Source: Litorimonas sp046250185
GTDB taxonomy: Bacteria; Pseudomonadota; Alphaproteobacteria; Caulobacterales; Maricaulaceae
Assembly: GCF_046250185.1 (NCBI RefSeq)
Contig: NZ_CP176469.1
Strand: one strand, 5' to 3'
DNA: 64,000 bases
The notes beneath the pieces are model-generated. The model searched no databases. It was not told the origin of the DNA and worked only from the letters and a program-made list of their open reading frames with translations. The position numbers were made by a program, and so were the translations under genes. Below are positions 1 to 8,766 of this stretch, in pieces; within the stretch, counting starts at the first letter, position 1; each line of letters starts with the position of its first letter.

Positions 1-30
1 AAACGCAAGGGTAGAATCAGGGTGAATGAT

Positions 31-1299
31 ATGAAAGTTCTTCTTATTGGCAGTGGTGGGCGCGAACATGCACTGGCATGGAAGCTAGCGCAAAGTCCGA
101 TGGTCGATGAGTTGATCTGTGCGCCAGGCAATGCAGGTATTGCCGAAGTAGCAGACATTGTTCCTATCGCAGCAGATGATATTCTCAGCCTGCTCGCCCT
201 CGTGCAGCGTGACCAACATGATCTGGTCGTCGTTGGGCCAGAGCAGCCGCTCGCGCTCGGCTTGGTCGATATGCTCCAAGATATGGGCGTCAAAGTGTTC
301 GGCCCGACCCAAGCGGCGGCGCAATTAGAATCCTCTAAAGCCTTCACCAAAGACCTTTGCGACCGCTATAATATTCCGACTGCCGCCTATGGCGTATTTA
401 CAGATTTGGCAGAGGCGAAAGCCTATCTCAAAACCATGACGCCGCCTTATGTTCTTAAGGCAGACGGACTCGCGGCGGGCAAAGGCGTGGTGTTGCCGGG
501 AACGCTGAAAGAGGCGGAAGCGGAATTGGAAGAGTTCTTCTCTGGCAAATTCGGCGACGCCTCCGCCAAGGTAGTGATCGAAGAATTCATGCACGGCGAA
601 GAGGCGAGTTTCTTCGCGATCTGCGACGGCAAAACCGCTATGCCCCTGATCGCGGCGCAGGATCACAAACGGGCTTTTGACGATGATAAAGGGCCAAATA
701 CAGGCGGCATGGGGGCCTATTCCCCTGCCCCAGTATTCGACGATAAAGCCTTGAAAACTGTGATGAAAACGATCATCCAGCCGACGTTGGACGGTATGGC
801 GAAGGACGGTGTGCCGTTCACGGGCGTGCTATTTGCTGGCCTGATGATGACCAAAGACGGCCCGAAACTGATCGAATATAATGCGCGCTTTGGCGATCCA
901 GAATGTCAGGTTTTGATGCGGCGGCTTCAATCTGATTTGCTGCCTATCCTGATTGCGGCAGAAGTTGGAGATTTGGAGAATTGCCCTGCGCCAAAATGGT
1001 CGAAAGACCCTGTCGTCAATGTCGTTTTGGCGGCCAAAGGCTATCCTGGAAAATACGCTAAGGGCTCGGAGATCAAAGGCATTACGGCTGCTAACGAGAT
1101 GGAGGGCGTGGTCGTTTTTCACGCTGGCACAAAAGCTGACAGCGCGAAGGTCCTTGCCAATGGCGGGCGCGTCTTGAACGTCACGGCACAAGGCAAAACC
1201 GTCAAAGCTGCAGTCGATCTGGCATACCAAGCGATTGATGAGGCGATTGATTGGCCCGACGGGTTCTGCCGCCGCGATATTGCCAAATCAGCCCTCTAG
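31..1299 (+). CDS. purD: Phosphoribosylamine-glycine ligase
   Basis: GAR synthetase: joins glycine to 5-phosphoribosylamine with ATP, the second step of de novo purine synthesis, in the cytosol. The 422-residue length is normal for PurD. Visible landmarks are the N-terminal GSGGREHA loop (residues 7-14), GPEQPLA near 70, the ATP-grasp segment KADGLAAGKG (about 143-152), PNTGGMG near 224 and ARFGDPECQ near 288. An in-frame GTG lies at 22, but AGGGTG at 19-24 reads as the Shine-Dalgarno for ATG 31, and MKVLLIGSGG is the usual PurD N-terminus. No other pur gene is beside it in the window. Confidence 0.97.
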   Translation: MKVLLIGSGGREHALAWKLAQSPMVDELICAPGNAGIAEVADIVPIAADDILSLLALVQRDQHDLVVVGPEQPLALGLVDMLQDMGVKVFGPTQAAAQLESSKAFTKDLCDRYNIPTAAYGVFTDLAEAKAYLKTMTPPYVLKADGLAAGKGVVLPGTLKEAEAELEEFFSGKFGDASAKVVIEEFMHGEEASFFAICDGKTAMPLIAAQDHKRAFDDDKGPNTGGMGAYSPAPVFDDKALKTVMKTIIQPTLDGMAKDGVPFTGVLFAGLMMTKDGPKLIEYNARFGDPECQVLMRRLQSDLLPILIAAEVGDLENCPAPKWSKDPVVNVVLAAKGYPGKYAKGSEIKGITAANEMEGVVVFHAGTKADSAKVLANGGRVLNVTAQGKTVKAAVDLAYQAIDEAIDWPDGFCRRDIAKSAL

Positions 1300-1359
1300 C
1301 AATGTCGGAACTCTAAGAATTTTAACAATCAACTCTGAGGCGAAAGCGCTTCCCAATCG

Positions 1360-1374
1360 TTAAGAAAGTGTTAA
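1360..1374 (+). promoter_or_regulatory. CtrA-type box
   Basis: TTAA-GAAAGTG-TTAA, an exact TTAA-N7-TTAA match to the full CtrA recognition motif of alphaproteobacteria. It ends 9 nt before the ATG of the secreted amidohydrolase, so it would overlap the promoter/leader. Binding is inferred from the motif only. Confidence 0.5.
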
Positions 1375-1383
1375 CAGGTCTGT

Positions 1384-2688
1384 ATGACCTATCGCACTCT
1401 CGTAACTTCCGCCGCCGCTATCGCTTTTCTCATCGGAGGATTTGGGGTCGCCTTTGACGCCTTCGCCGATGATCACAACGACACATCTGCCTACACCCTA
1501 ATCCACGCAGGAACCGTCTTGGCGGTGCCAGGCAAGCGCGCGAAAAAGAAACAGACGATCATTATCAAGGACGGCAAAATCGTCGGCGTAGAACCTGGCT
1601 ATCTAGATGATGAAGACGCCAAGATTATTGACGGGCGCGAGATGTTCTTCCTCCCAGGACTGATAGACAGCCACGTCCATTTGCGCGGCGAGTGGAGTCC
1701 CTCCGTGAGGATTGATACATTTACCAAGGAACAAGGCGATGTGGCCTATGACGCAGCCGCGAACGCTCGCAAGACGCTGATGGCAGGCTTTACGGCTGTG
1801 CAAGACGTTGGTGGGCCACCTGAAATTAAGGCGTTATCGCGGGCGGTCGCGGCCAATAAAATTGTGGGGCCACATATTCGCGCGGCGGGCGGGGTTAGCG
1901 TAACGGGCGGCCACGGCGAGTTAAACGGCTACCGCGCCGATATCCTAACATTGTTTCAACAGCCAACAAATTGCGACGGGGCCGATGACTGCCGCCGCGC
2001 AACACGTTTGGCGATTAAGAACGGGGCGGACCTTATCAAGATCGCCTCAACAGGCGGCGTATTATCCAACACCAATGCTGGCACGGGTCAGCAAATGTTT
2101 GACGACGAATTAGAGGCGATTGTCGAAGCCGCTACGTCAATGGGTCGCAAAGTCACCGCGCATGCGCACGGCAAAGACGGCATCGATGCCGCGCTGAAAG
2201 CTGGCGTGAAATCGATTGAACACGGCACCTATATGGACGCCGAAAGCGCCGCATTGTTCAAGAAATACGACGCTGTTTTGGTGCCAACTGTCCTGGCGGG
2301 CATGACCGTCAAAGAGTGGGATTTCCTCCCGCCCGCGAGCTATGCCAAAGCGCAAGAAGTCGGCCCAAAGATGGAAGATATGCTTCGCTTAGCCCATAAA
2401 GAAGGCGTCACCATTGCATTTGGCACCGATACGGGTGTCTCTAAACACGGCGAAAATGCCAAAGAATTTGAATATATGATCTCCGCAGGCATGAGCGAGA
2501 TGGAGGCGATCACCTCTGCCACGGTTATTGCGGCCAAGCACATTGAAATGGGCGACAAAATTGGCACGCTAGAAGCGGGTAAGCACGCGGATATTATCGC
2601 GGTCGATGGCAATCCACTGGACGATATTTCAGAATTGCTCGACGTAGATTTCGTGATGAAGGGCGGCGTAGTTTATAAGACGAAGTGA
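1384..2688 (+). CDS. Secreted amidohydrolase (imidazolonepropionase / Xaa-Arg dipeptidase-like)
   Basis: Metal-dependent hydrolase of the amidohydrolase superfamily (434 aa), probably periplasmic. Residues 1-28 form a signal peptide ending at FDAFA. The binuclear metal site is visible: HVH at 97-99, Lys in the LIKIASTGG segment, HAHG, SIEHGTY, and the Asp in FGTDTG. Characterised relatives (Caulobacter/Alteromonas type) cleave dipeptides or carbamate/lactam bonds; the substrate here is unknown. It is a single gene, convergent with ribF 13 nt downstream. A CtrA-type box lies just before the ATG, suggesting cell-cycle-linked expression (inference). Confidence 0.88.
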   Translation: MTYRTLVTSAAAIAFLIGGFGVAFDAFADDHNDTSAYTLIHAGTVLAVPGKRAKKKQTIIIKDGKIVGVEPGYLDDEDAKIIDGREMFFLPGLIDSHVHLRGEWSPSVRIDTFTKEQGDVAYDAAANARKTLMAGFTAVQDVGGPPEIKALSRAVAANKIVGPHIRAAGGVSVTGGHGELNGYRADILTLFQQPTNCDGADDCRRATRLAIKNGADLIKIASTGGVLSNTNAGTGQQMFDDELEAIVEAATSMGRKVTAHAHGKDGIDAALKAGVKSIEHGTYMDAESAALFKKYDAVLVPTVLAGMTVKEWDFLPPASYAKAQEVGPKMEDMLRLAHKEGVTIAFGTDTGVSKHGENAKEFEYMISAGMSEMEAITSATVIAAKHIEMGDKIGTLEAGKHADIIAVDGNPLDDISELLDVDFVMKGGVVYKTK

Positions 2689-2701
2689 GTTTCGCTGCAG
2701 T

Positions 2702-3640
2702 CTAATTTAGACCAAAAATCGCGCGCGCCCCAGCCTCGTCGCGCTTCATTTGCGCGGTCAAAGCGTCTAGCCCATCAAATTTCGCTTCTTCGCGGATGAA
2801 GCTACGGAAGCGCACATCAATCGTTTGCCCGTAAATGTCTTGATTGAAATTAAGAATAAATGTTTCCAGCAAAACACCCTCCCCGCCCACAGTTGGACGC
2901 GTACCAAGGCTCGCTACAGAAGGCCGCCACAGCGTCTCATCTTGTAACCGCGTCTCAACACAGTAAATCCCCAGCTTCGGCACAACCAAATCACCGAGCG
3001 GTAGGTTTGCAGTCGGAAAGTTCAGCGTGCGGCCCAACTGCTGTCCTTTTTGCACCACACCATCGACTTGCCACGGGCGCGACAGCATGTGTTGCGCGTG
3101 AAAAACATCGCCTTGCTTAAGCGCTTTGCGGATTTCAGTGCTGCCATATTTACCGTATAGCTCATGTAGGCCGACGGGGCTCATGGCCGTTACGCCAATC
3201 CCCCGCTCAGCACAAAGCTGCGTTAGGCTCTCAATATTACCGCAGCGGTTTTTGCCGAAGCCGTAATCTTCGCCAACCACAACGTGCTTAATTCCTAAGC
3301 CCTGATGCAAAACACGCTCAACAAATTCCGTGTCGTCCATCTCTCGTAGATCGTCGTCAAAGGGAATTTCATAGAGCAGTTCAACGCCAAGCTCGTCCAT
3401 GACTTGCGCCCGCACACGCGGGCTCATCAGGCGGAAGGCGGGCGCGTCCGGTTTAAAAAATCGGAATGGGTGCGGGCGGAACAGCCCAATTCCCATCGGT
3501 GCGCCCAACGTGTTGGCAATAGCTTGGGCCGAACGGATAACGGCCTGATGACCGCGATGCAGCCCGTCGAAATTTCCCAGCGCAATGACGGCGCCTTTAT
3601 CAGATTTCGACAGATTTTTATAGTCGGTGAGCGTTTTCAC
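2702..3640 (-). CDS. ribF: Bifunctional riboflavin kinase / FAD synthetase
   Basis: Converts riboflavin to FMN and then FAD. The 312-residue length is typical. The N-terminal FAD synthetase domain has GNFDGLHRGHQ (about residues 22-32) with the HxGH nucleotidyltransferase motif. The C-terminal flavokinase domain has GRTLNFPTANL and GIYCV. It lies 16 nt downstream of the MaoC-like gene on the same strand and is probably co-transcribed with it and the HAD gene. The many flavoproteins in this window depend on its product. No FMN riboswitch-like leader is evident. Confidence 0.96.
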   Translation of the reverse strand: MKTLTDYKNLSKSDKGAVIALGNFDGLHRGHQAVIRSAQAIANTLGAPMGIGLFRPHPFRFFKPDAPAFRLMSPRVRAQVMDELGVELLYEIPFDDDLREMDDTEFVERVLHQGLGIKHVVVGEDYGFGKNRCGNIESLTQLCAERGIGVTAMSPVGLHELYGKYGSTEIRKALKQGDVFHAQHMLSRPWQVDGVVQKGQQLGRTLNFPTANLPLGDLVVPKLGIYCVETRLQDETLWRPSVASLGTRPTVGGEGVLLETFILNFNQDIYGQTIDVRFRSFIREEAKFDGLDALTAQMKRDEAGARAIFGLN

Positions 3641-3656
3641 GACAGCGGCCCGTGCG

Positions 3657-4091
3657 CTACGATGTTGGGCGCTTTTGCACCATCACACCCGCATCCCCGC
3701 GACAAATTTTCACGCCGTCCACTTCGCAATGCACTTTCATTTTGATACGGCCAGAGCGTTCGTTGATCTCCGCCACTTCTGCAATCGCGATCACTTCATC
3801 GCCAATAAAGGCAGGCTTACGGAAGCGGAGATTTAGCTCAACGAACAAAGCGCCCGGCCCTGGCAAATCATTGCCCAGCACAGCGGAGATAAAACTCGCA
3901 GACAGAGCGCCGTGAGCGATACGTTGTCCAAAGGCAGTCGTGGCCGCAAATTCTGCATCGACGTGAATGGGGTTATGATCGCCCGTAATATCGGCAAATG
4001 TGTTGATCATCTCCTCTGTGATGATCGCGCGCGTTTCGCTGCGCATGCCAACACTGAGGTCTTCGAGATAGTATTTTACATCACCAGTCAT
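3657..4091 (-). CDS. MaoC-like (R)-specific enoyl-CoA hydratase
   Basis: A 144-residue single hot-dog-fold protein. It carries the hydratase motif around DITGDHNPIH followed by AFGQRIAHG, with the Asp/His catalytic pair in the D-x4-N-x-H pattern of the (R)-hydratase 2 family. It likely hydrates trans-2-enoyl-CoA to (R)-3-hydroxyacyl-CoA, linking beta-oxidation or fatty-acid metabolism to other pools. It sits between the HAD phosphatase gene (30 nt) and ribF (16 nt), all on the minus strand. The fold and family are clear; the physiological substrate is inferred from family only. Confidence 0.9.
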   Translation of the reverse strand: MTGDVKYYLEDLSVGMRSETRAIITEEMINTFADITGDHNPIHVDAEFAATTAFGQRIAHGALSASFISAVLGNDLPGPGALFVELNLRFRKPAFIGDEVIAIAEVAEINERSGRIKMKVHCEVDGVKICRGDAGVMVQKRPTS

Positions 4092-4121
4092 AACGGGTGT
4101 CCTAGCAGAGTCGCGGGGGGC

Positions 4122-4970
4122 TTACCACGATAAATTCGGCGCCATATATCGTGCTGTGATCTTATGTTTCGTCAGCAAGTTTTTGAAAGTCTCAGTCTTC
4201 GCACCGTAAAGGCCGTCTTGGATAAAGAGGCAGTCATAGTCCTGCCGCTGCGCCCCCAAAAGATCCGTGAAGATATTATCCCCAATGCACAAAATACGTT
4301 CTGGCGGCGGGACGTAGCCTGTCACTTCTTCCAACCAAGCGCGGCAAAGGCGGTAGATCGGTGGGTGGGGCTTGCCTGCGTAAATGACCTTGCCGTCCAT
4401 TTTTTCATACATTTGCGCGAGCGCACCGCCGCACCAGATAACTTTATCGCCCACACGCACTTTGACGTCTGGATTGGCGCAAATAAACGGCAAGCCCTGC
4501 TCCTGCGCTTTGGTCAGTAATTCGACGTAATCATCTGGCGCGTCGTCATCATCAAACATGCCTGTGCAAGAAATAAAGGCCGCATCGCTCATCTCTGTGA
4601 AATGCATTTCGAGGCCGTCATAGAGAACATCATCCCGCTCCGGCCCTATTTTATAGGCAGGGCCAGGCGCGCGGCGCGATAGCTCATCAATCGTCGCATC
4701 TCCTGACGTAACAATCGCGTCCCAAAATTCGCCTGGCACGCCGATCTCGCGAAAGCTATCAGGGATCGCAACACTGGGCTTGGGAGAGTTTGAGAGCATT
4801 ATGACAGGCCCTCGCTCCTGCTGGAACCGCTCTAGCGCCTCGCACGCGGCGCGGAACGGGGTTTGGCCATCATGAATAACCCCCCATATGTCGCAGAAAA
4901 CGGCATCATAATCCTCCGCGATTTGACCAAGGCCAGAGAGTGATTGAAATGCAGGATTGAGATTTGACAT
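4122..4970 (-). CDS. HAD-superfamily IIA hydrolase, TIGR01459-like
   Basis: A 282-residue HAD phosphatase of the NagD/class IIA type. Motif I is FCDIWGVIHDG (about residues 25-35), motif II MLSNSPKP (about 58-65), and the C-terminal motif ILCIGDNIFTDLLGA. The second motif-I aspartate position is Trp, as is usual in this alphaproteobacterial subfamily (DxWGVxHDG). The substrate is unknown, probably a sugar phosphate or nucleotide. It is the first gene of a minus-strand group HAD-maoC-ribF, with csaA diverging upstream. Confidence 0.9.
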   Translation of the reverse strand: MSNLNPAFQSLSGLGQIAEDYDAVFCDIWGVIHDGQTPFRAACEALERFQQERGPVIMLSNSPKPSVAIPDSFREIGVPGEFWDAIVTSGDATIDELSRRAPGPAYKIGPERDDVLYDGLEMHFTEMSDAAFISCTGMFDDDDAPDDYVELLTKAQEQGLPFICANPDVKVRVGDKVIWCGGALAQMYEKMDGKVIYAGKPHPPIYRLCRAWLEEVTGYVPPPERILCIGDNIFTDLLGAQRQDYDCLFIQDGLYGAKTETFKNLLTKHKITARYMAPNLSW

Positions 4971-5070
4971 AAGCGGGAGTTAGGCCCGTCGATCAAGAAT
5001 TGCAAGCGCGCGATGATCAGACTAGAAGCGCCAGACGATACGCCGCAAAGACCGCAGAAAGACCTAGCTC

Positions 5071-5418
5071 ATGCCGCTGACTCCCGAGACCGATTTTGAC
5101 ACTTTCATGCAAGTCGATATTCGCACAGGCACAATTATTGAGGCCGAGCCATATCCCGAAGCACGTAAGCCTGCGATCAAGCTGCACATAGATTTTGGCG
5201 GCGAGATTGGGATGAAACGCTCATCTGCGCAGATCACGGAGCTATACAGCCCTGACGCGCTGATCGGGAAACAAATCGCGGCTGTCGTCAATTTTCCGCC
5301 ACGCCAGATCGGTAAATTTATGTCCGAAGTCCTGACCCTCGGGTTTCACAACGCGGACGGCGCAGTCGTCCTCTTCTCCCCCGACAGCCCCACCCCCAAT
5401 GGATCGAGATTACTATGA
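5071..5418 (+). CDS. csaA: CsaA-type tRNA-binding / export chaperone
   Basis: A compact 115-residue OB-fold protein of the tRNA_bind family. It shows FMQVDIRTGTI at residues 12-22, SSAQIT near 52 and the C-terminal SEVLTLGF pattern of CsaA. In Bacillus the homologue is a dimeric chaperone with export-related activity; in proteobacteria the role is less clear. The stop overlaps the start of the thiamine-phosphate-synthase gene by 4 nt (ATGA), so translation is probably coupled. Confidence 0.92.
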   Translation: MPLTPETDFDTFMQVDIRTGTIIEAEPYPEARKPAIKLHIDFGGEIGMKRSSAQITELYSPDALIGKQIAAVVNFPPRQIGKFMSEVLTLGFHNADGAVVLFSPDSPTPNGSRLL

Positions 5419-6143
5419 GCGCGAAATCAAAGGCTAAAGCTAAGAAGGCAGCGAAGGCGAAGCAACAACCTGAGGTCAAAAACAGCGATATCGTACCGTG
5501 CCAAATTTATTTGCTAACGCCGCCCGTTATCAGCGACCTACACGCCTTTTGCACTTTGCTGGAGCAAGCCTTGGCGGTCTCGCCCGTCGCCTGCGTGCAA
5601 TTACGCCTCAAAGACATGAACGGCGTGCCAGCGGACGATTCAGCTATCGTTCAGGCGGGTTTCGCTATTAAACCCATATGTCACGGGCATGATACCTTGT
5701 TATTGGTCAATGATCGTCCCGACCTCGCCGAGCAGATTGGCGCAGACGGGGCGCATATTGGCCAGGACGACATGGACTATTTTTCATCCCGTGAACTGTT
5801 GGGCGGGGATGCTATTATTGGTATCACCTGTCATAATTCGAAGGAATTGGCGTTTGAAGCGGCAAGTTCTGGTGCAGATTATGTGGCTTTTGGTGCGTTT
5901 TTCGAAACGCCAACCAAGACCCCAAAACACCGCGCCGAATTGGAGATTTTATCATGGTGGCACGAAGCCGTCGAAATACCGAGCGTCGCGATTGGCGGCA
6001 TCACAGTGAGCAACGCGGCCGAAGTGATCTCGGCGGGAGCGGACTTTATCGCCGTGAGCAGCGGGGTCTGGGATCATCCCGATGGGCCAGCCGCGGCAGT
6101 CTCGCAATTCTCTGCGCTTTGCTTGGAACATTCGCGCCACTAG
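5415..6143 (+). CDS. thiE: Thiamine-phosphate synthase family protein
   Basis: TIM-barrel protein of the ThiE/TenI family (242 aa). VQLRLKD (near 57), LLVNDRPDLA (near 95), ADGAHIGQDD, GITCHN and ADYVAFGAFF with TPTK are all in place; these bind HMP-PP and thiazole phosphate. ThiE joins the two halves of thiamine phosphate. The first about 25 residues are an extra Lys/Ala-rich, unstructured-looking extension (MSAKSKAKAKKAAKAK) absent from standard ThiE. Coupled to csaA by ATGA. A TenI-like isomerase cannot be excluded, because no other thi gene is in the window to settle it. Confidence 0.87.
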   Translation: MSAKSKAKAKKAAKAKQQPEVKNSDIVPCQIYLLTPPVISDLHAFCTLLEQALAVSPVACVQLRLKDMNGVPADDSAIVQAGFAIKPICHGHDTLLLVNDRPDLAEQIGADGAHIGQDDMDYFSSRELLGGDAIIGITCHNSKELAFEAASSGADYVAFGAFFETPTKTPKHRAELEILSWWHEAVEIPSVAIGGITVSNAAEVISAGADFIAVSSGVWDHPDGPAAAVSQFSALCLEHSRH

Positions 6144-7108
6144 CAGCATCCGCCAACACGCCAACATCTGGAATTATCGCGCAGTCCGCCGACATGGAAT
6201 CTGCTCTGAAAGCTTATAATTCAGGGCAAATGGACCAAGCTTTATCGCTCGCCAAATCTGCCGCAAAAGCGGGCAGCACGGACGGCGCTGTCATGGCAGG
6301 CCATATTCTGCGCAAGGGCGAAACGGGTCGAATTGACTATGTAGAAGCGCGGCGTTGGTATGAAAAAGCCGCTGTTTTCAACCATCCCGATGCGCTGGTA
6401 GCATTGGGGGAGATGGGAATACGGGAGCAAGGCGGCCTGACGACGGCGGACGCGGTCTCGTATTTGACGCGTGCCTCTGATGGTGGGCGCACGGATGCTA
6501 TGCGCGCACTCGCTGATCTTTACCGAACAGGACAAGGCGTCAGCGCAAACACCGATCAAGAGCAAGTTTACCTCAAACGGGCGTCCGAGAGTTTTGATAA
6601 AGACGCGACTAAGCGCCTCGGCGACTCACTGTTTGAAAGCAACCCTCAAGAAGCCTTAAAGCACTACGAAAAAGCGGCCGAGGCTGGGCAAATTGAGGCC
6701 GCTTATATTGCGGGTGTGATGTATGCAGAAAATTACGATATTCGACCAGATGCGCAAAAATCCTCTCACTGGCTAAAAATTGCAGCGGAGGGTGGTCATG
6801 CGGCGGCGCAGGCTGATTATGGTTTGCGGGTGTATCAGGGGTGGGGCGCGAAGCGGTCTGAGGCTGAGGCAGCAGAATGGTTCCGAAAATCGGCAGAAGG
6901 TGGCGACTCAGAAGGACAATTTCTTTATGCCTTCACGCTAGCGAAGGGCGAAGGCGTCACGCAGAATTTTGAAGATGCCTATTACTGGGTTTTGAAGTCA
7001 GGCAATAGTTCCGTCGAAGACTATAACAAAGACCGTCAGGCACTGCGCGAGCGTTTAGAGGCCAATGTTGATCCAGACATCCTCGCACGGGCTAAGGCGC
7101 GTCTTTAA
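6068..7108 (+). CDS. Sel1/TPR-repeat protein, probably exported
   Basis: A helical-repeat protein built of Sel1-like repeats (A-xx-G-xx-A-x-Y-x-L-G patterns such as AARRWYEKAA, ALVALGEMG, AAYIAGVMYAEN, AQADYGLRVYQGWG), about 36 residues each. It is probably a scaffold for protein contacts. The start is uncertain. The only upstream ATG in frame is 5954 (SD GGAG at 5942), but it would read 46 Arg-rich residues through thiE in another frame. A good signal peptide, with h-region LAILCALLGTFAPLA and cut after AASA, begins right after CTG 6068. ATG 6194 would give a form without a signal. The gene is real; the start given is my best guess. Confidence 0.8.
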   Translation: MGSSRWASRGSLAILCALLGTFAPLAASANTPTSGIIAQSADMESALKAYNSGQMDQALSLAKSAAKAGSTDGAVMAGHILRKGETGRIDYVEARRWYEKAAVFNHPDALVALGEMGIREQGGLTTADAVSYLTRASDGGRTDAMRALADLYRTGQGVSANTDQEQVYLKRASESFDKDATKRLGDSLFESNPQEALKHYEKAAEAGQIEAAYIAGVMYAENYDIRPDAQKSSHWLKIAAEGGHAAAQADYGLRVYQGWGAKRSEAEAAEWFRKSAEGGDSEGQFLYAFTLAKGEGVTQNFEDAYYWVLKSGNSSVEDYNKDRQALRERLEANVDPDILARAKARL

Positions 7109-7109
7109 A

Positions 7110-7205
7110 TCAGTTAGAGTTGTCAGACTTTGTCGCGCCTTTCAAAACAGCGCGGACAGTGAATGATAAAACGGCGGCGGCAATAGTGCGAGCGACAAAG
7201 CGCAT
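7110..7205 (-). CDS. Possible 31-residue small protein
   Basis: A short ORF starting MRFVARTIAAAVLSFTVRAVLK and ending with polar residues (SDNSN). It is preceded by GAGGAG 8 nt before the ATG, a better Shine-Dalgarno than many long genes here have. The first 20 residues could form one short membrane helix or an amphipathic segment with basic ends. It occupies most of the gap between the Sel1 gene and the flavoprotein. No homologue is recognised; chance occurrence cannot be excluded. Confidence 0.35.
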   Translation of the reverse strand: MRFVARTIAAAVLSFTVRAVLKGATKSDNSN

Positions 7206-7321
7206 AATGAGAACTCCTCGTATTTATTGGTATCTATCTAATAAATACGTGAAGTTAGATTTCGTTCCGATGTGATGCTCCTGACCTCGCGAACAGACCA
7301 CGACGGAAAAAATTTATGTAA

Positions 7322-8710
7322 TTAATTAGCTGCCAAGAACTGTTGCAGTTTCATCATGGCCGGCATGCCCGCCGCGCGCATACGCTTGAGGACATCCACT
7401 TTTGCGGAGTCGTCTGGATCGACTTCGCTGACCATTTTCGAGAAACCGTCTAGGCGGTTGCCCACCATCCATTTGCGAATTTCCTTGTCTTGTCCCCATA
7501 GAACTTGGTTCATCATATTGGCAGCGGTCATGCGCATATAATCATGCAAAGTGTCAGGGATCGGGACAACGCCGCAGAGCGCATTTTTCTCGGCTTCCGT
7601 CCGGTCACTCGCCTCAATATGTGCAATCATAGATCCAGAGAAAACTGGTTGGTAAGCCCGCACAGTTTGCGGCGTAATCAGCTTGCCCTGAAAGACAGGT
7701 TTGATGTCTTTGTGATTGATCGCAGAGGCCGAACAATCGACATGGATGTGATTTGGCGACGTTGGAATCGTGCCTTGCACTAAGGTGATTTCATTTTCGC
7801 CTAAATGAACTACACGTCCTAAGCGTATGATATTTTTTATTTTTCTTAACTCCTCAACCTCCATTGGGCTGATCGTCGCGCCGTGAAACATCTCTGGCAG
7901 AACATTAGGATCAAGGCGCAGGAAGTAACCGCAAGCCTCTAGTTTGAGGAACATATCTTCGGGCGTTTCCGCAGACGCAATGGACTCGAATTGTCCCGCT
8001 TGTGCGCCCATGGCTTGCTCGAAAAACTCCATCGTCGGCTGCGTGTTTTCGCGGTTGAGCAGCCACGCATCGCGCGACATGATCCACGTAATATCATCCG
8101 CTGGCACACCCATTTCGAGCAGCCATAACGCGGCATCAATGCCTGTCTTACCCCCGCCAATAATGACGTAACCCGCCGCAGGCTCAGCCAGTTTTGGTAA
8201 ATCATTGAGCGGCATAAAACGTGCCTCTGGGGCGATCGTGAAGTTAGGCGTATGGGTCGACGGGACAGATGTCTTGAGGAAAGTCGCGTCGACAAGCTTG
8301 TCATGTTCGACCTCAAATTCTTCGCCCGAGAGCGTGTTCACAAATTTGCCGTCGCCCTGATAATCGCATAGCGGGAAGTAGCGCACACGCCCACTTGTCA
8401 GAAAACGATTGCGCATGACATCTTCGAAATAGGCCAAAATTTCCGCGCCCGTCGCCAGGTCGCCTAGTCCCTTATTTAGGCCCAAAGTATCAATTCGACC
8501 TTGCGATAACTCCTTGGACGGGACGCCGTAAAACTGGCTAGGCTGATGCAATGTCACGAAGGGATAAGCATTATTCCAATGCCCGCCTGGCTTTGCAAAG
8601 CGATCTATCAGGATTATGTCAGCGTCAGAATCTGAGAGCAAGGTATCGACAAAGGCCATGCCCATTGCGCCGCTGCCCACAACCAAATAATCAGTTTTTA
8701 AATGTGTCAT
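7322..8710 (-). CDS. FAD/NAD(P)-binding flavoprotein (monooxygenase-like)
   Basis: A 462-residue Rossmann flavoprotein. VVGSGAMGMAFVD at about residues 9-21 is the FAD-binding GxGxxG, followed by GGHWNNAYPF, as in flavin-containing monooxygenase-like proteins. A second nucleotide-binding site, VIIGGGKTGIDAALWLL, sits near 178. This layout suggests an NAD(P)H-using oxidase or oxygenase; the substrate is unknown. The gene stands alone with its promoter in the short gap to 8766. Confidence 0.85.
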   Translation of the reverse strand: MTHLKTDYLVVGSGAMGMAFVDTLLSDSDADIILIDRFAKPGGHWNNAYPFVTLHQPSQFYGVPSKELSQGRIDTLGLNKGLGDLATGAEILAYFEDVMRNRFLTSGRVRYFPLCDYQGDGKFVNTLSGEEFEVEHDKLVDATFLKTSVPSTHTPNFTIAPEARFMPLNDLPKLAEPAAGYVIIGGGKTGIDAALWLLEMGVPADDITWIMSRDAWLLNRENTQPTMEFFEQAMGAQAGQFESIASAETPEDMFLKLEACGYFLRLDPNVLPEMFHGATISPMEVEELRKIKNIIRLGRVVHLGENEITLVQGTIPTSPNHIHVDCSASAINHKDIKPVFQGKLITPQTVRAYQPVFSGSMIAHIEASDRTEAEKNALCGVVPIPDTLHDYMRMTAANMMNQVLWGQDKEIRKWMVGNRLDGFSKMVSEVDPDDSAKVDVLKRMRAAGMPAMMKLQQFLAAN

Positions 8711-8766
8711 GCGTTTGTTTAACGCGAGATTTTAGAAAGGACTACTAAATTCATAGTCCATTAGAT

